Position numbers and translations under genes: made by a program
Source of the DNA: Spiribacter roseus
GTDB lineage: Bacteria; Pseudomonadota; Gammaproteobacteria; Nitrococcales; Nitrococcaceae
Direction of reading: 5' to 3'
Assembly: GCF_002813635.1 (NCBI RefSeq)
Contig: NZ_CP016382.1
Coordinates: 1,054,001 to 1,118,000 of the forward strand
DNA length: 64,000 bases
The notes under the pieces: generated by a model
Seen by the model: only the letters and a program-made list of their open reading frames with translations
What the model was told of the DNA's origin: nothing
Database searches by the model: none
Shown here: positions 24,808-33,500 of the stretch, in pieces
Layout: every line of letters begins with the position of its first letter
Numbering within the stretch: position 1 is the first letter of the stretch

Positions 24808-25165
24808 TGGCGGAGAGGGAGGGATTGATTCGGCCCTCCGGGCCTCACCCTTCGGGCGCATCGCTGCGCGACGCGTCCCAATCGCCTACCGGCGATTGGT
24901 CGAACCCCGTCCGCTTGGCTCCGGGGGCTCGAACCCCAGCACTGCATCAGACACAAAAAAGGGGCCGATGGCCCCTGTTTTATGTCTGGCGGAGAGGGAG
25001 GGATTGATTCGGCCCTCCGGGCCTCACCCTTCGGGCGCATCGCTGCGCGACGCGTCCCAATCGCCTACCGGCGATTGGTCGAACCCCGTCCGCTTGGCTC
25101 CGGGGGCTCGAACCCCAGCACTGCATCAGACACAAAAAAGGGGCCGATGGCCCCTGTTTTATGCT
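24808..25165 (-). repeat. Two tandem 179-bp tRNA-Ser tail repeats
   Basis: Units at 24808-24986 and 24987-25165 are identical by eye except for the final two bases. Each begins (plus strand) with the 19-nt 3' tail of tRNA-Ser (TGGCGGAGAGGGAGGGATT), and the genuine tail follows at 25166, so tails recur every 179 bp. In transcript sense each unit holds a terminator hairpin (GGGGCC/GGCCCC plus T6), two TTCGA-loop elements, a perfect CCAATCGCC/GGCGATTGG hairpin, a GCGCAGCG block, and a GGCCC/GGGCC hairpin three bases before the next tail. The internal blocks match those behind tRNA-Arg. Open frames across the repeats are artefacts of tRNA-like sequence. Confidence 0.92.
25134..25155 (-). terminator. 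Rho-independent terminator of tRNA-Ser
   Basis: Minus strand AGGGGCC-ATC-GGCCCCTTTTTT begins about ten bases after the tRNA CCA. An identical copy occurs 179 bp further downstream at 24955-24976. Confidence 0.85.
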
Positions 25166-25255
25166 TGGCGGAGAGGGAGGGATTCGAACCCCCGGAGCCC
25201 TCTCGGACTCACCGCATTTCGAGTGCGGCGCTTTCGACCACTCAGCCACCTCTCC
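25166..25255 (-). tRNA. tRNA-Ser (anticodon CGA)
   Basis: The minus strand folds as a 90-nt serine tRNA with the long variable arm. The acceptor GGAGAGG pairs with CCTCTCC, the discriminator is G, and CCA is encoded. The anticodon loop CTCGAAA gives CGA (reads UCG), and the T loop is GGTTCGAAT. Its 3' tail is repeated twice downstream. Confidence 0.96.
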
Positions 25256-25370
25256 AGCGATGTAGATTGTACAACATTCCCCGTCGCGAGCGAAAACCAC
25301 GGTTGCCCCAAGCCGCTGGCTTTCGGACGCGCTATACTGTGGCGCTGAAATCGCGCTCAACAGGACGCCC

Positions 25371-26294
25371 ATGGATCACGCATCGCCCTCTACCCTGTGC
25401 TCGGCCCCGCTTGGTTTTACCGCCTACGAGGCCATCCGTCATCGGCTGCCGGCCCCTGCCCGGCCAGGGGCGGCCCGACGTGCCGCCAACCTTGGCGAGA
25501 TCATGGATCACTTCGACACCGTGCTGCTGGATGCCTTTGGCGTGCTCAATCGCGGGCAGGACCCCATCCCGGGTGTCCCTGAGCGGATCGCCGCCCTGCA
25601 GGCCGCCGGAAAGCGGGTCATGGTGGTCTCCAACGCCGCCGGGTTCTCGCATGCGACGTTGATGGCGCGCTATCAGCGTCTGGGCTACCACTTTGACGCC
25701 GCCGATGTGGTCACCAGCCGTAAAACCCTGGTGCGCCAGCTCGAGCAGGAGGCGCCGCGGCACTGGGGCATCATCGCCGGCCAGCAGTTCGGTCCTGATG
25801 AGTTCCCACCCCTGGACTATCGGATGCTGGCGGATGACATCGCGGACTATCACGCCGTTGAGGGCTTTCTGTTTGTCGGCGCCTCGGAGTGGACGCCGGC
25901 ACGACAGGATCTGTTGACCAGCAGCCTCCAAGCCAATCCGCGGCGTCTGCTGGTGGCCAACCCGGATCTTCTCGCGCCACAGGCAGGCGGGGATTCCACC
26001 GAGCCGGGGACTTTCGCCCACCAGATCCAGGATGCCACCGGCGTCGAGCCGGCGTTCTACGGCAAACCGTTTGCCAACATCTTTGAGCTCGCCCTCGAGC
26101 GCCTGGGCCCCGGTATCGACCGCGAGCGGACACTGATGGTGGGCGATACACTGCATACCGACGTCCTTGGCGGCCAGGCGGCGGGGGTTCGCACGGCGCT
26201 TGTCACGCAGACCGGGGTGCTTGCCGATATGGATATCGATGCGGCCATCGACTCATCCGGTATCGCCCCGGACTGGATCATCGATCAGGCCTGA
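25371..26294 (+). CDS. NagD-like HAD-superfamily (class IIA) hydrolase
   Basis: This 307-aa protein has the class IIA HAD layout. Motif I is FDTVLLDAFGVLNRG (~residue 48-62), the threonine/serine motif is VMVVSNAAGF, the lysine is in AFYGKPFANIFELAL, and the acidic motif is MVGDTLHTDVLGGQAAG. In motif I the usual second aspartate (DxD) is replaced by Phe (DAF), as in the subfamily annotated as HAD-IIA hypothetical 4, so general acid catalysis is altered and the substrate unknown. The start at 25371 gives ~45 residues before motif I; a later ATG at 25504 would start right at the domain. It overlaps the convergent downstream gene by 42 bp. Confidence 0.82.
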   Translation: MDHASPSTLCSAPLGFTAYEAIRHRLPAPARPGAARRAANLGEIMDHFDTVLLDAFGVLNRGQDPIPGVPERIAALQAAGKRVMVVSNAAGFSHATLMARYQRLGYHFDAADVVTSRKTLVRQLEQEAPRHWGIIAGQQFGPDEFPPLDYRMLADDIADYHAVEGFLFVGASEWTPARQDLLTSSLQANPRRLLVANPDLLAPQAGGDSTEPGTFAHQIQDATGVEPAFYGKPFANIFELALERLGPGIDRERTLMVGDTLHTDVLGGQAAGVRTALVTQTGVLADMDIDAAIDSSGIAPDWIIDQA

Positions 26295-27338
26295 GCGCGG
26301 ATCCAGCAGCCACTCCAGACCGCGCTCGGCGATCACGGGGCTGGTGGCCGGAAGGCTGAGGCGGCACCGGCCGACCACTTGCGGCATGCCGCTGACCTGG
26401 GTCCGGATGCTCGGATAATCCCCCACCCGGCTCTGTTCAATGACTCGGCCCTCGAAGGTCGTCCCCGCGGGGCTGGTGTTGCGCAGCGTGGTTCCCACGC
26501 CGGCCTGCCCGCGGTGCATCCGCCGGGCGAGGCGCGCGACGGTGCCGGTGCCTGTGGGGCAACCCCAAAGCACGCCGGGGTGACCATAAGTCCCGCCGGT
26601 TGCCTGCAGGGACCCCGGCGAAGTCTCGGTCTCGGGCCACATCCAGTGCAGAAACCGCGGCGCCCCGACATCACCCAGCCGCGGGTGCAGATCCTGAAAA
26701 TCCGCCTGTACCGCCTCGATAATCCGTGCCGCCAGGGCAAGCGCATCCGCTCCGCCCGCGTCCGCCGGGCGCAGACCCAGCGAATCGGCGTTGACCATCA
26801 CGTAATGACCACCACTCCAGACCAGGTCATACGCCACGGTCCCCAGGCCAGGCAGCTCGACCCGGGCATCGGCCCGATGCACGAAGGCCTCGTCCCCCTC
26901 GACGGTCACCCTGACCACCTGCCCATCGCGCCGCTGCACATGCGCATCAACCCGCCCGCCCGGGGCCTCGAGGCGCAGGCACTGCGTGCCATCGGGATGG
27001 GTTCCGGGGATGCGGCCACTCTCGATCAGGGCGCAGGCGGTGGCCATGGTGTTCGACCCCGAGAAGAACGGATAGCCCATCACCTCCATGATGATGAACG
27101 CCGCCTGGGCCTCGGGGTCATCAGGCAGCGTCAGCAGATCAACGCAGAAGGTCGGCGTGCCATAGGGGGGCTCGATCAGCAGCTGCCGCAGTCCGTCGCC
27201 CGGCCCGCTCAGCCACTCCATGCGCTCGCGCACGCTGCGGGTCGCGTCGGTGGGGACACCGGCGAACACCACCCGATGGATGTCGCTGCCCACGGCGACG
27301 TCCATCCACTCGAGCGTCCCCGGGTCAGTCGCGGACAT
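26253..27338 (-). CDS. Proline-racemase-superfamily protein with Ser/Thr in place of both catalytic cysteines
   Basis: This 361-aa protein belongs to the proline racemase / hydroxyproline epimerase / 3-hydroxyproline dehydratase superfamily. The region normally holding the first catalytic Cys (MCGH) reads FFSGSNTMA, and the second (SPCGTGT) reads CPTGTGTVARLA, so the pair is Ser and Thr. The known functional classes I recall are Cys/Cys, Cys/Thr and Ser/Cys. The start is ATG 27338, overlapping the upstream dehydrogenase stop by 14 nt, implying one operon and perhaps one pathway. A dehydratase or isomerase of a hydroxylated imino acid is possible. It is not a standard proline racemase. Confidence 0.78.
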   Translation of the reverse strand: MSATDPGTLEWMDVAVGSDIHRVVFAGVPTDATRSVRERMEWLSGPGDGLRQLLIEPPYGTPTFCVDLLTLPDDPEAQAAFIIMEVMGYPFFSGSNTMATACALIESGRIPGTHPDGTQCLRLEAPGGRVDAHVQRRDGQVVRVTVEGDEAFVHRADARVELPGLGTVAYDLVWSGGHYVMVNADSLGLRPADAGGADALALAARIIEAVQADFQDLHPRLGDVGAPRFLHWMWPETETSPGSLQATGGTYGHPGVLWGCPTGTGTVARLARRMHRGQAGVGTTLRNTSPAGTTFEGRVIEQSRVGDYPSIRTQVSGMPQVVGRCRLSLPATSPVIAERGLEWLLDPRSGLIDDPVRGDTG

Positions 27339-28440
27339 GGGGCGCACCCACCCTGTCCCAGTGCCGGTCGGGAACCACCACGAGCTTGCCGACGTAGTCC
27401 TTGCCCATGAAATCGCGCTGGGCGTGATGAAAATCCGAAAGCCGATAGGTGGCATGCAGCAGCGGCCGGATCCGCCCTGCGAGGACGTGGCCCAGCAGCC
27501 GCCGAAAGTCACTGCGGCGCCCCTGGGAGGAGCCGTTGATCTGGAGCTGCTTGAGATAGAGGGTCCGCAGATCCAGCTCGACCACGGGTCCGGCGATGGC
27601 GCCAGCGGTAGTATAGCGCCCCTCAGGCCGCAGAATGCGGAGCAGGTCGTTGAAGTGCGGCCCGGCGACCAGATCGGCCACCACATCAATCGGCGCACCG
27701 CCGGTGGCCGCCTCCACGGCCTCCACCCAGTCGGCTGCGCCGCGATCGATCACCGCCTCGGCACCGATCGCCATCAAGGCTTCCGCCTTGTCAGCCCGGG
27801 TCACCGCATAGGGGATCGCCCCGCGCGCCCGGCACAGCTGAACAATCCCCGAACCCACACCGCCCGAGGCACCGGTGACCAGTACCCGCTCGCCGGCCTG
27901 CACGTTGGCGCGCTCGAGCATATGCTCGCCGGTGAGATAGGCACAGCAGAAGGTCGCCAGTTCCGCATCAGTCAGCGTGGTATCGACGGCATGGGCATTC
28001 GCGGCGGGCACACACTGATATTCGGCATAACCCCCGTCACGGCCATGGCCGATGTAGTCGATATCCGCGAGGCTGTCGTCGTCGCGATTGTAGAGGCTGA
28101 AGTCGATGACCACCCGCTCGCCGATGCGAGCGGCGGGCACACCCTCACCGACCGCCACGATGACTCCGACACTGTCGGTGCCCTGAATGCGCGGGAACGT
28201 CAGCGTCGAGCGGCCCCGGCGCCAGGTGGACACGGCATTGGGATCGGTGTCGCTGCCATAGGCGCCCTCGCGCACCCAGACATCGGTGTTGTTCATGCCA
28301 CAGGCATGCACTTCGATGAGGACCTCATCGCCAGACGGCCGGGGCACCGGCACGTCATTGCGGTAGGTCAGGGCATCCAGACCGCCATGGCGGTCAAGCT
28401 GGACGGCGGCCATGGTCCGGGGCAGTTCAGTCGATGTCAT
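27325..28440 (-). CDS. Medium-chain (zinc-type) alcohol dehydrogenase-like oxidoreductase
   Basis: This 371-aa protein has the GroES-like N-terminal domain (~residues 25-150, with HACGMNNTDVWVREGAY and IQGTDSVGVIVAVG) and a Rossmann domain with VLVTGASGGVGSGIVQL. It lacks the four-cysteine structural zinc loop of classical alcohol dehydrogenases and looks like the quinone-oxidoreductase/acryloyl-reductase side of the family. ATG 28440 follows GAGGCAC; the frame is open further upstream inside the intergenic space before tadA. It is translationally coupled to the racemase-like gene downstream, suggesting they act on the same substrate. The natural substrate is unknown. Confidence 0.8.
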   Translation of the reverse strand: MTSTELPRTMAAVQLDRHGGLDALTYRNDVPVPRPSGDEVLIEVHACGMNNTDVWVREGAYGSDTDPNAVSTWRRGRSTLTFPRIQGTDSVGVIVAVGEGVPAARIGERVVIDFSLYNRDDDSLADIDYIGHGRDGGYAEYQCVPAANAHAVDTTLTDAELATFCCAYLTGEHMLERANVQAGERVLVTGASGGVGSGIVQLCRARGAIPYAVTRADKAEALMAIGAEAVIDRGAADWVEAVEAATGGAPIDVVADLVAGPHFNDLLRILRPEGRYTTAGAIAGPVVELDLRTLYLKQLQINGSSQGRRSDFRRLLGHVLAGRIRPLLHATYRLSDFHHAQRDFMGKDYVGKLVVVPDRHWDRVGAPHVRD

Positions 28441-28448
28441 GATGTGCC

Positions 28449-28907
28449 TCAGCGTTCGCGTCGTACCCGAAAAAAGTCCCTCAAAAGCGCCGCGCATGGC
28501 TCTGCCATCAACCCACCCTGCGCCGACAGGCGATGATTGTGGAGCGGATCGTCATGCAGTCGCATGGCGCCCCCGCAGGCCCCGGTCTTGGGATCAGTGG
28601 CACCATAGATGACCGTGTCGACCCGGGCATGGATGAGGGCACCGACACACATGGGGCAGGGCTCGAGCGTCACGTAGAGCTGGGTGCCCGGCAGGCGGTA
28701 GGCGCCCAGCCGCGTGCCGGCGGCCCGCAGGGCGACGATCTCGGCATGCGCGGTGGGGTCGTGGCGGCCGATGGGTTGGTTGCAGCCCTCGCCGATCAAC
28801 TCGCCATCGCGTAGCAGCACCGCCCCCACCGGCACCTCGCCGGCGCCCGCCGCCCGTTCGGCCAGCGCCAGCGCACGTTGCATGGCCGCTTCCGGTGTCA
28901 CTCCCAC
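28449..28907 (-). CDS. tadA: tRNA-specific adenosine deaminase TadA
   Basis: This 152-aa zinc deaminase converts A34 to inosine in tRNA-Arg(ACG), the tRNA encoded at 19856. The active-site HAE is in [10 protein letters not shown] (~residue 53-55), and the zinc cysteines are in [24 protein letters not shown]-like [17 protein letters not shown] follows as in E. coli TadA. The GTG start at 28907 overlaps the end of guaA by ten bases, so it is co-translated with guaA, a common gammaproteobacterial order. Confidence 0.94.
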   Translation of the reverse strand: MGVTPEAAMQRALALAERAAGAGEVPVGAVLLRDGELIGEGCNQPIGRHDPTAHAEIVALRAAGTRLGAYRLPGTQLYVTLEPCPMCVGALIHARVDTVIYGATDPKTGACGGAMRLHDDPLHNHRLSAQGGLMAEPCAALLRDFFRVRRER

Positions 28908-30481
28908 TCGATGGTGGCGGGTGGCTTGCCGGAGATGTCATACACCACCCGCGAGATCCCGTCGATTTCATTGATGATCCGCCGCGAGACATCATCGAGG
29001 AAGTCGTAGGGCAGATGCGCCCAGCGAGCGGTCATGAAATCGATGGTCTCCACCGCCCGCAGCGCCACCACCCACTCATACCGTCGGCCATCCCCGGTGA
29101 CCCCGACCGAGCGCACCGGCAGGAACACGGCAAACGCCTGACTGGTCCGCTCATACCAGCCGCCGGCGCGAAGTGCCTCAATGAAAATGGCATCGGCGCG
29201 GCGCAGCAGGTCCGCGTATTCCTTGTGGATTTCGCCGAGGATACGCACGCCCAGGCCGGGGCCGGGAAACGGGTGGCGATGGATCATTTCCGCTGGCAGA
29301 CCCAGTTCCAGCCCGATCCGGCGCACCTCGTCCTTGAACAGCTCACGCAGGGGTTCGAGCAGCTTCAGATTCATGCGCTCGGGCAGGCCGCCGACGTTGT
29401 GATGCGACTTGATGACATGGGCCTTGCCGGTGCTGGCGCCGGCGGACTCGATGACATCCGGGTAAATCGTGCCCTGCGCCAGCCACTGGATGTTGTCGAG
29501 CTTGCCCGCCTCCTCGTCGAACACCTCAATGAAGGTGCGGCCGATGATCTTGCGCTTGACCTCGGGGTCGGCCTCGCCGGCGAGGGCGTCCATGAACCGC
29601 GCCTCGGCATCCACGCGGATCACGCGAATGCCCATGTGGCGGGCGAACGTCTGCATGACCTCATCGCCCTCGCCCAGGCGCAGCAGGCCGTTGTCGACGA
29701 ACACGCAGGTCAGCTGATCACCGATGGCCTTGTGCAGCAGCGCGGCGACCACCGATGAGTCGACGCCGCCGGACAGCCCCAGGAGCACATTCTGATCGCC
29801 GACCGTCGTGCGCACCCGGGCGATCAGATCCTCGATAATGTTGTCCGCCGTCCAGTTCCCCGAGCAGCCACAGACGCCGTGGACGAACCGCTCGAGAATG
29901 CGCTGCCCCTGGGCCGTGTGAGTGACTTCGGGATGAAACTGCAGGCCATAGAAACCGCGGTCGTCGTCACCGATGCCGGCGATGGGAGCCGAAGGCGTGC
30001 TGGCAATGACCTTGAAGCCCGCGGGCAATCCGGACACCCGGTCGCCATGGCTCATCCACACGTCCAGAAGCCCATGCCCCTCGGCGTTGGTGCGGTCCTC
30101 GATATCCTGCAACAGCACCGAGTGGCCGCGGGCACGCACCTCGGCGTAGCCGAACTCTTTGGTCTGCGAGGCCTCGACCGCTCCACCCAGCTCGTGGGCA
30201 AGGGTCTGCATGCCGTAGCAGATGCCCAGAACCGGGACTTCCAGATCGAGGACGGTCGTCGGCAGCCGCGGTGTCTGTTCGCTGTCTTCGTGCACCGACT
30301 CAGGCCCACCCGAGAGGATCACCCCCCGTGGCGCGAATTCGCGGATGCGCTCGGCTTCCACATCCCAGGGGCGGATCTCGCAATACACCCCGGCTTCACG
30401 GATGCGACGGGCGATGAGCTGGGTGTACTGCGAACCGAAATCGAGGATCAGGATCCGCTCGGCATGGATATCGCCGGTCAT
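28898..30481 (-). CDS. guaA: GMP synthase (glutamine-hydrolysing)
   Basis: This 527-aa cytoplasmic enzyme makes GMP from XMP, glutamine and ATP. The N-terminal glutamine amidotransferase domain shows [18 protein letters not shown], the catalytic Cys in [10 protein letters not shown] and the His/Glu in [10 protein letters not shown]. The ATP-pyrophosphatase domain has [16 protein letters not shown], and the dimerisation domain ends with PPATIEWE as in other GuaA proteins. It starts four bases after guaB and overlaps tadA, forming guaB-guaA-tadA. Confidence 0.97.
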   Translation of the reverse strand: MTGDIHAERILILDFGSQYTQLIARRIREAGVYCEIRPWDVEAERIREFAPRGVILSGGPESVHEDSEQTPRLPTTVLDLEVPVLGICYGMQTLAHELGGAVEASQTKEFGYAEVRARGHSVLLQDIEDRTNAEGHGLLDVWMSHGDRVSGLPAGFKVIASTPSAPIAGIGDDDRGFYGLQFHPEVTHTAQGQRILERFVHGVCGCSGNWTADNIIEDLIARVRTTVGDQNVLLGLSGGVDSSVVAALLHKAIGDQLTCVFVDNGLLRLGEGDEVMQTFARHMGIRVIRVDAEARFMDALAGEADPEVKRKIIGRTFIEVFDEEAGKLDNIQWLAQGTIYPDVIESAGASTGKAHVIKSHHNVGGLPERMNLKLLEPLRELFKDEVRRIGLELGLPAEMIHRHPFPGPGLGVRILGEIHKEYADLLRRADAIFIEALRAGGWYERTSQAFAVFLPVRSVGVTGDGRRYEWVVALRAVETIDFMTARWAHLPYDFLDDVSRRIINEIDGISRVVYDISGKPPATIEWE

Positions 30482-30485
30482 GGCG

Positions 30486-31952
30486 TCAATCGCTCCGGTA
30501 GTTGGGCGCTTCCTTGGTGATGCTCACATCGTGGACATGCCCCTCGCGCACCCCGGAGTTGGTGATGCGTGCAAAGGTGGCCCGCTCGCGGAACGAGTCG
30601 ATGTCCGCACAGCCGCAGTAGCCCATGCTGGCGCGCAGACCGCCCAGAAGCTGGTGAATGATGACGTTCATCGGGCCCTTGTAAGGGACCCGACCCTCGA
30701 TGCCCTCGGGCACCAGCTTGTCGGCGTCGCGGGCGTTTTCCTGGAAGTAGCGATCCGATGAGCCCTGTTTGCCGGACATCGCACCGATCGAGCCCATGCC
30801 CCGGTACGACTTGTAGCTGCGGCCCTGATAGAGCTCAACCTCGCCGGGTGCCTCGTCGGTACCCGCGAACATGCTGCCCATCATCACGCAGTGGGCGCCG
30901 GCGGCCATGGCCTTGGCCATATCCCCGGAAAAACGGATGCCACCGTCGGCGATCACCGGCACATCGGTGCTGGCCAGTGCCGTGGCGACGTTGTCGACCG
31001 CCGTGACCTGGGGCACCCCGACGCCGGCGATGACCCGGGTGGTGCAGATGGATCCCGGGCCAATGCCCACCTTGACCGCGTCGGCACCGGCATCCGCCAG
31101 GGCCCGCGCGGCATCGCCGGTGGCGATGTTGCCACCAATGACCTGTACGCCGGGGAAGTGACGCTTGATCCAGCCCACCCGATCGATCACGCCCTTACTG
31201 TGGCCGTGGGCGGTGTCCACCACCAGCAGATCGGCGCCCGCCTCGGCCAGCGCCTCGACGCGCTCCTCGGTGCCTTCGCCCGTAGAAACCGCCGCGCCCA
31301 CACGCAGGCGGCCATATTCGTCCTTGCAGGCGTTGGGGAAGTCCTCGGCCTTCTGGATGTCTTTGACGGTGATCATGCCGCGCAGCTCAAAGCGGGGGTT
31401 GACCACCAGCAGCTTCTCGATGCGGTGGCGATGCAGCAGCGTGAGGATCTCGTCCCGCTCGGCCCCTTCCTGGACCGTCACCAGCCGGTCCTTGGGCGTC
31501 ATCGCATCGGTCACCTTCATGTCGAGCCGGGTCTCGAAACGCAGATCACGACTGGTGACGATGCCGGTGAGCTGACGGCCCTCGACCACGGGGACGCCGG
31601 AGATGCCGTATTGCCCCATGAGCGTGATCACCTCGCGGATGCTCGCCTCGGGGTTGACGGTGATCGGCTCTTTGATGACGCCGCTTTCGAATTTCTTGAC
31701 GATGCGCACTTCCCGCGCCTGGTCTTCGACGCTCATGCTTTTGTGCACGATGCCGATGCCGCCCTGCTCAGCCAGCCGGATGGCGAGGCGCGATTCGGTG
31801 ACCGTGTCCATGGCGGCGGAGAGCAGCGGGATATTGAGCCGGATGTCGCGGGTCACCCGCGTCGACAGGTCGACGGCCTTGGGCAGCACATCGGAGTAAT
31901 CCGGCAGCAGGAGGACGTCGTCAAAGGTCAGGGCTTCCTGGGCGATCTGCAT
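30486..31952 (-). CDS. guaB: IMP dehydrogenase
   Basis: This 488-aa enzyme oxidises IMP to XMP with NAD, the first step to GMP. It has the TIM-barrel start [15 protein letters not shown], two CBS domains inserted at ~residues 95-210, the catalytic Cys in [18 protein letters not shown] and the mobile flap region [18 protein letters not shown]18-TATAAT promoter lies about 40 bases upstream. It is first in guaB-guaA-tadA and diverges from xseA, the classical E. coli arrangement. Confidence 0.97.
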   Translation of the reverse strand: MQIAQEALTFDDVLLLPDYSDVLPKAVDLSTRVTRDIRLNIPLLSAAMDTVTESRLAIRLAEQGGIGIVHKSMSVEDQAREVRIVKKFESGVIKEPITVNPEASIREVITLMGQYGISGVPVVEGRQLTGIVTSRDLRFETRLDMKVTDAMTPKDRLVTVQEGAERDEILTLLHRHRIEKLLVVNPRFELRGMITVKDIQKAEDFPNACKDEYGRLRVGAAVSTGEGTEERVEALAEAGADLLVVDTAHGHSKGVIDRVGWIKRHFPGVQVIGGNIATGDAARALADAGADAVKVGIGPGSICTTRVIAGVGVPQVTAVDNVATALASTDVPVIADGGIRFSGDMAKAMAAGAHCVMMGSMFAGTDEAPGEVELYQGRSYKSYRGMGSIGAMSGKQGSSDRYFQENARDADKLVPEGIEGRVPYKGPMNVIIHQLLGGLRASMGYCGCADIDSFRERATFARITNSGVREGHVHDVSITKEAPNYRSD

Positions 31953-31987
31953 GGTGACGTCCTCTTCTGGCGCGATGGTAACCGTCT

Positions 31988-32017
31988 ATTATAGGCCGCC
32001 TCCTGCCTGAACGCCAA
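31988..32017 (-). promoter_or_regulatory. Sigma70 promoter of guaB
   Basis: On the minus strand TTGGCG (32017-32012), an 18-bp spacer and a perfect TATAAT (31993-31988) stand ~35 bases before the guaB start. Confidence 0.65.
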
Positions 32018-32048
32018 TGTCAGAAACGCTGCATCTGGCATTCAGGGC

Positions 32049-33422
32049 ATGAGCTGCTACGCTCGATGTATGGACAGCCCTGACGCCCGTCACGTGTACA
32101 CCGTCTCTGATCTCAACCAGACCGTTCGGGGCCTGCTCGAACAGGCGCTCCCGCTGGTATGGGTCGAAGGCGAAATCTCCAATCTCGCCCGGCCCCGTTC
32201 GGGGCATCTGTACTTCACCCTCAAGGATCCGGATGCCCAGGTGCGCTGTGCACTGTTCCGCAACCGCGCCATGCGCCTGCGCACGACCCCGGCCAATGGT
32301 GACCAGGTACGACTGCGGGCACGCATCGGCCTCTACGCGCCGCGCGGTGAATACCAGCTGATCGCCGAGCACCTGGAACCCGCCGGGGATGGGGCGCTGC
32401 AGCGGGCGTTCGCCGAGCTCAAGGCCCGCCTCGAGCGCGAGGGCCTTTTCGATCCGGCCTGCAAACAGGCGCTGCCGACCCTGCCGCGGCGCATCGGCGT
32501 CATCACCTCGCCCACCGGCGCCGCCATCCGCGACATCGTCAGCGTCCTGCGCCGGCGGTTTCCGGCGTTGCCGATCCTCATTTACCCCGTGGCGGTCCAG
32601 GGGGCCCAGGCCACAGCGGCCATTGTCGAGGCCATTCATCGCGCCGATCAGCGCCAGGAGGTGGATGCCCTGATCGTCGGCCGGGGTGGCGGCTCGCTGG
32701 AAGACCTGCAGGCCTTCAACGACGAAGCGGTCGCCCGCGCGATTCACGCCTGCAGCCTGCCGACCGTCAGTGCCGTCGGCCACGAGGTGGACGTCACCAT
32801 CGCTGATCTGGTGGCCGATGAGCGTGCCGCCACGCCATCGGCGGCCGCGGAGCGGCTGTCCCCCGACGGCGAGGCCCTCGGGCGCCGTGTGCAGCAACAG
32901 CAGGCCCGCCTCAGCAAAGGCCTGTCGCGGGTTCTGGGCGAGCGCCGCGAGCGCATCCATCGCCTGACCCGGCGGCTGAATGCCCAGCATCCCGGCCGGC
33001 GGCTGCGGGATCGCGCCCAGCGGCTGGATGAGCTTGACCAGCGCCTGGGACGCGCCGTCCGCGCCCGGATGGCAGAGCGCGCGCGGCATGTCGAGCGGGT
33101 CCAGCAGCGCCTGCAGGCCCAGGACCCGACCCCGCGGATCCAGCGGCTCAGTGACACCACGGATCAACTCGCGCGGCGCCTGGACCGTGGCGTGCGGGAG
33201 CTCATCACCCGGAAGCGGACCCGGGTCGAGGCCCAGGCCCGCACGCTCGACAGTCTCAGTCCACTGGGCACGCTGGCCAGGGGCTATGCCATTGTCCAGC
33301 CCCGGGACGGCCAGGCGGTGATCCATCGCGCGACGGATGTCGCCGTCGGTGATCCGATCCGCGCGCGCCTTCGCGAGGGCACGCTGATCGCGCGGGTCGA
33401 GGATCACGACGAGGGGAGTTAA
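32049..33422 (+). CDS. xseA: Exodeoxyribonuclease VII large subunit
   Basis: This ~450-aa protein carries the OB-fold (VYTVSDLNQTVRGLLEQ, LPLVWVEGEISNLARPRSGH) and the catalytic region with RIGVITSPTGAAIRDIV and VGRGGGSLEDLQAFND, then GHEVDVTIADLVAD and a long charged helical C-terminal part. With XseB it degrades single-stranded DNA to oligonucleotides. Two starts are possible, ATG 32049 and ATG 32070; the protein family begins close to the second, and neither has a strong ribosome site. It is divergent from guaB. Confidence 0.94.
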   Translation: MSCYARCMDSPDARHVYTVSDLNQTVRGLLEQALPLVWVEGEISNLARPRSGHLYFTLKDPDAQVRCALFRNRAMRLRTTPANGDQVRLRARIGLYAPRGEYQLIAEHLEPAGDGALQRAFAELKARLEREGLFDPACKQALPTLPRRIGVITSPTGAAIRDIVSVLRRRFPALPILIYPVAVQGAQATAAIVEAIHRADQRQEVDALIVGRGGGSLEDLQAFNDEAVARAIHACSLPTVSAVGHEVDVTIADLVADERAATPSAAAERLSPDGEALGRRVQQQQARLSKGLSRVLGERRERIHRLTRRLNAQHPGRRLRDRAQRLDELDQRLGRAVRARMAERARHVERVQQRLQAQDPTPRIQRLSDTTDQLARRLDRGVRELITRKRTRVEAQARTLDSLSPLGTLARGYAIVQPRDGQAVIHRATDVAVGDPIRARLREGTLIARVEDHDEGS

Positions 33423-33500
33423 ACCCCATTTCAGCTGGCTTGTTGCGCGACAACGCCGGGCGCATCATGCCGGGATCATCCACCCCTGCGTTGGAACCTT

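Noticed and set aside
24808-25165. CRISPR-like array
   Set aside because: Only two near-identical 179-bp units with no unique spacers and no cas genes.
19710-25184. tRNA tail copies read as attachment sites of an integrated element
   Set aside because: Tail spacing is only 146 and 179 bp, no integrase or excisionase gene lies near, and the tails carry a shared internal repeat plus terminators; tandem tRNA-tail repeats explain this better.
24794-25662. Open frames across the tRNA-Ser repeats as repeat proteins
   Set aside because: They read through tRNA sequence and repeats in frames without ribosome sites; peptides such as RDSNPRSP are typical artefacts of tRNA-Ser translation.
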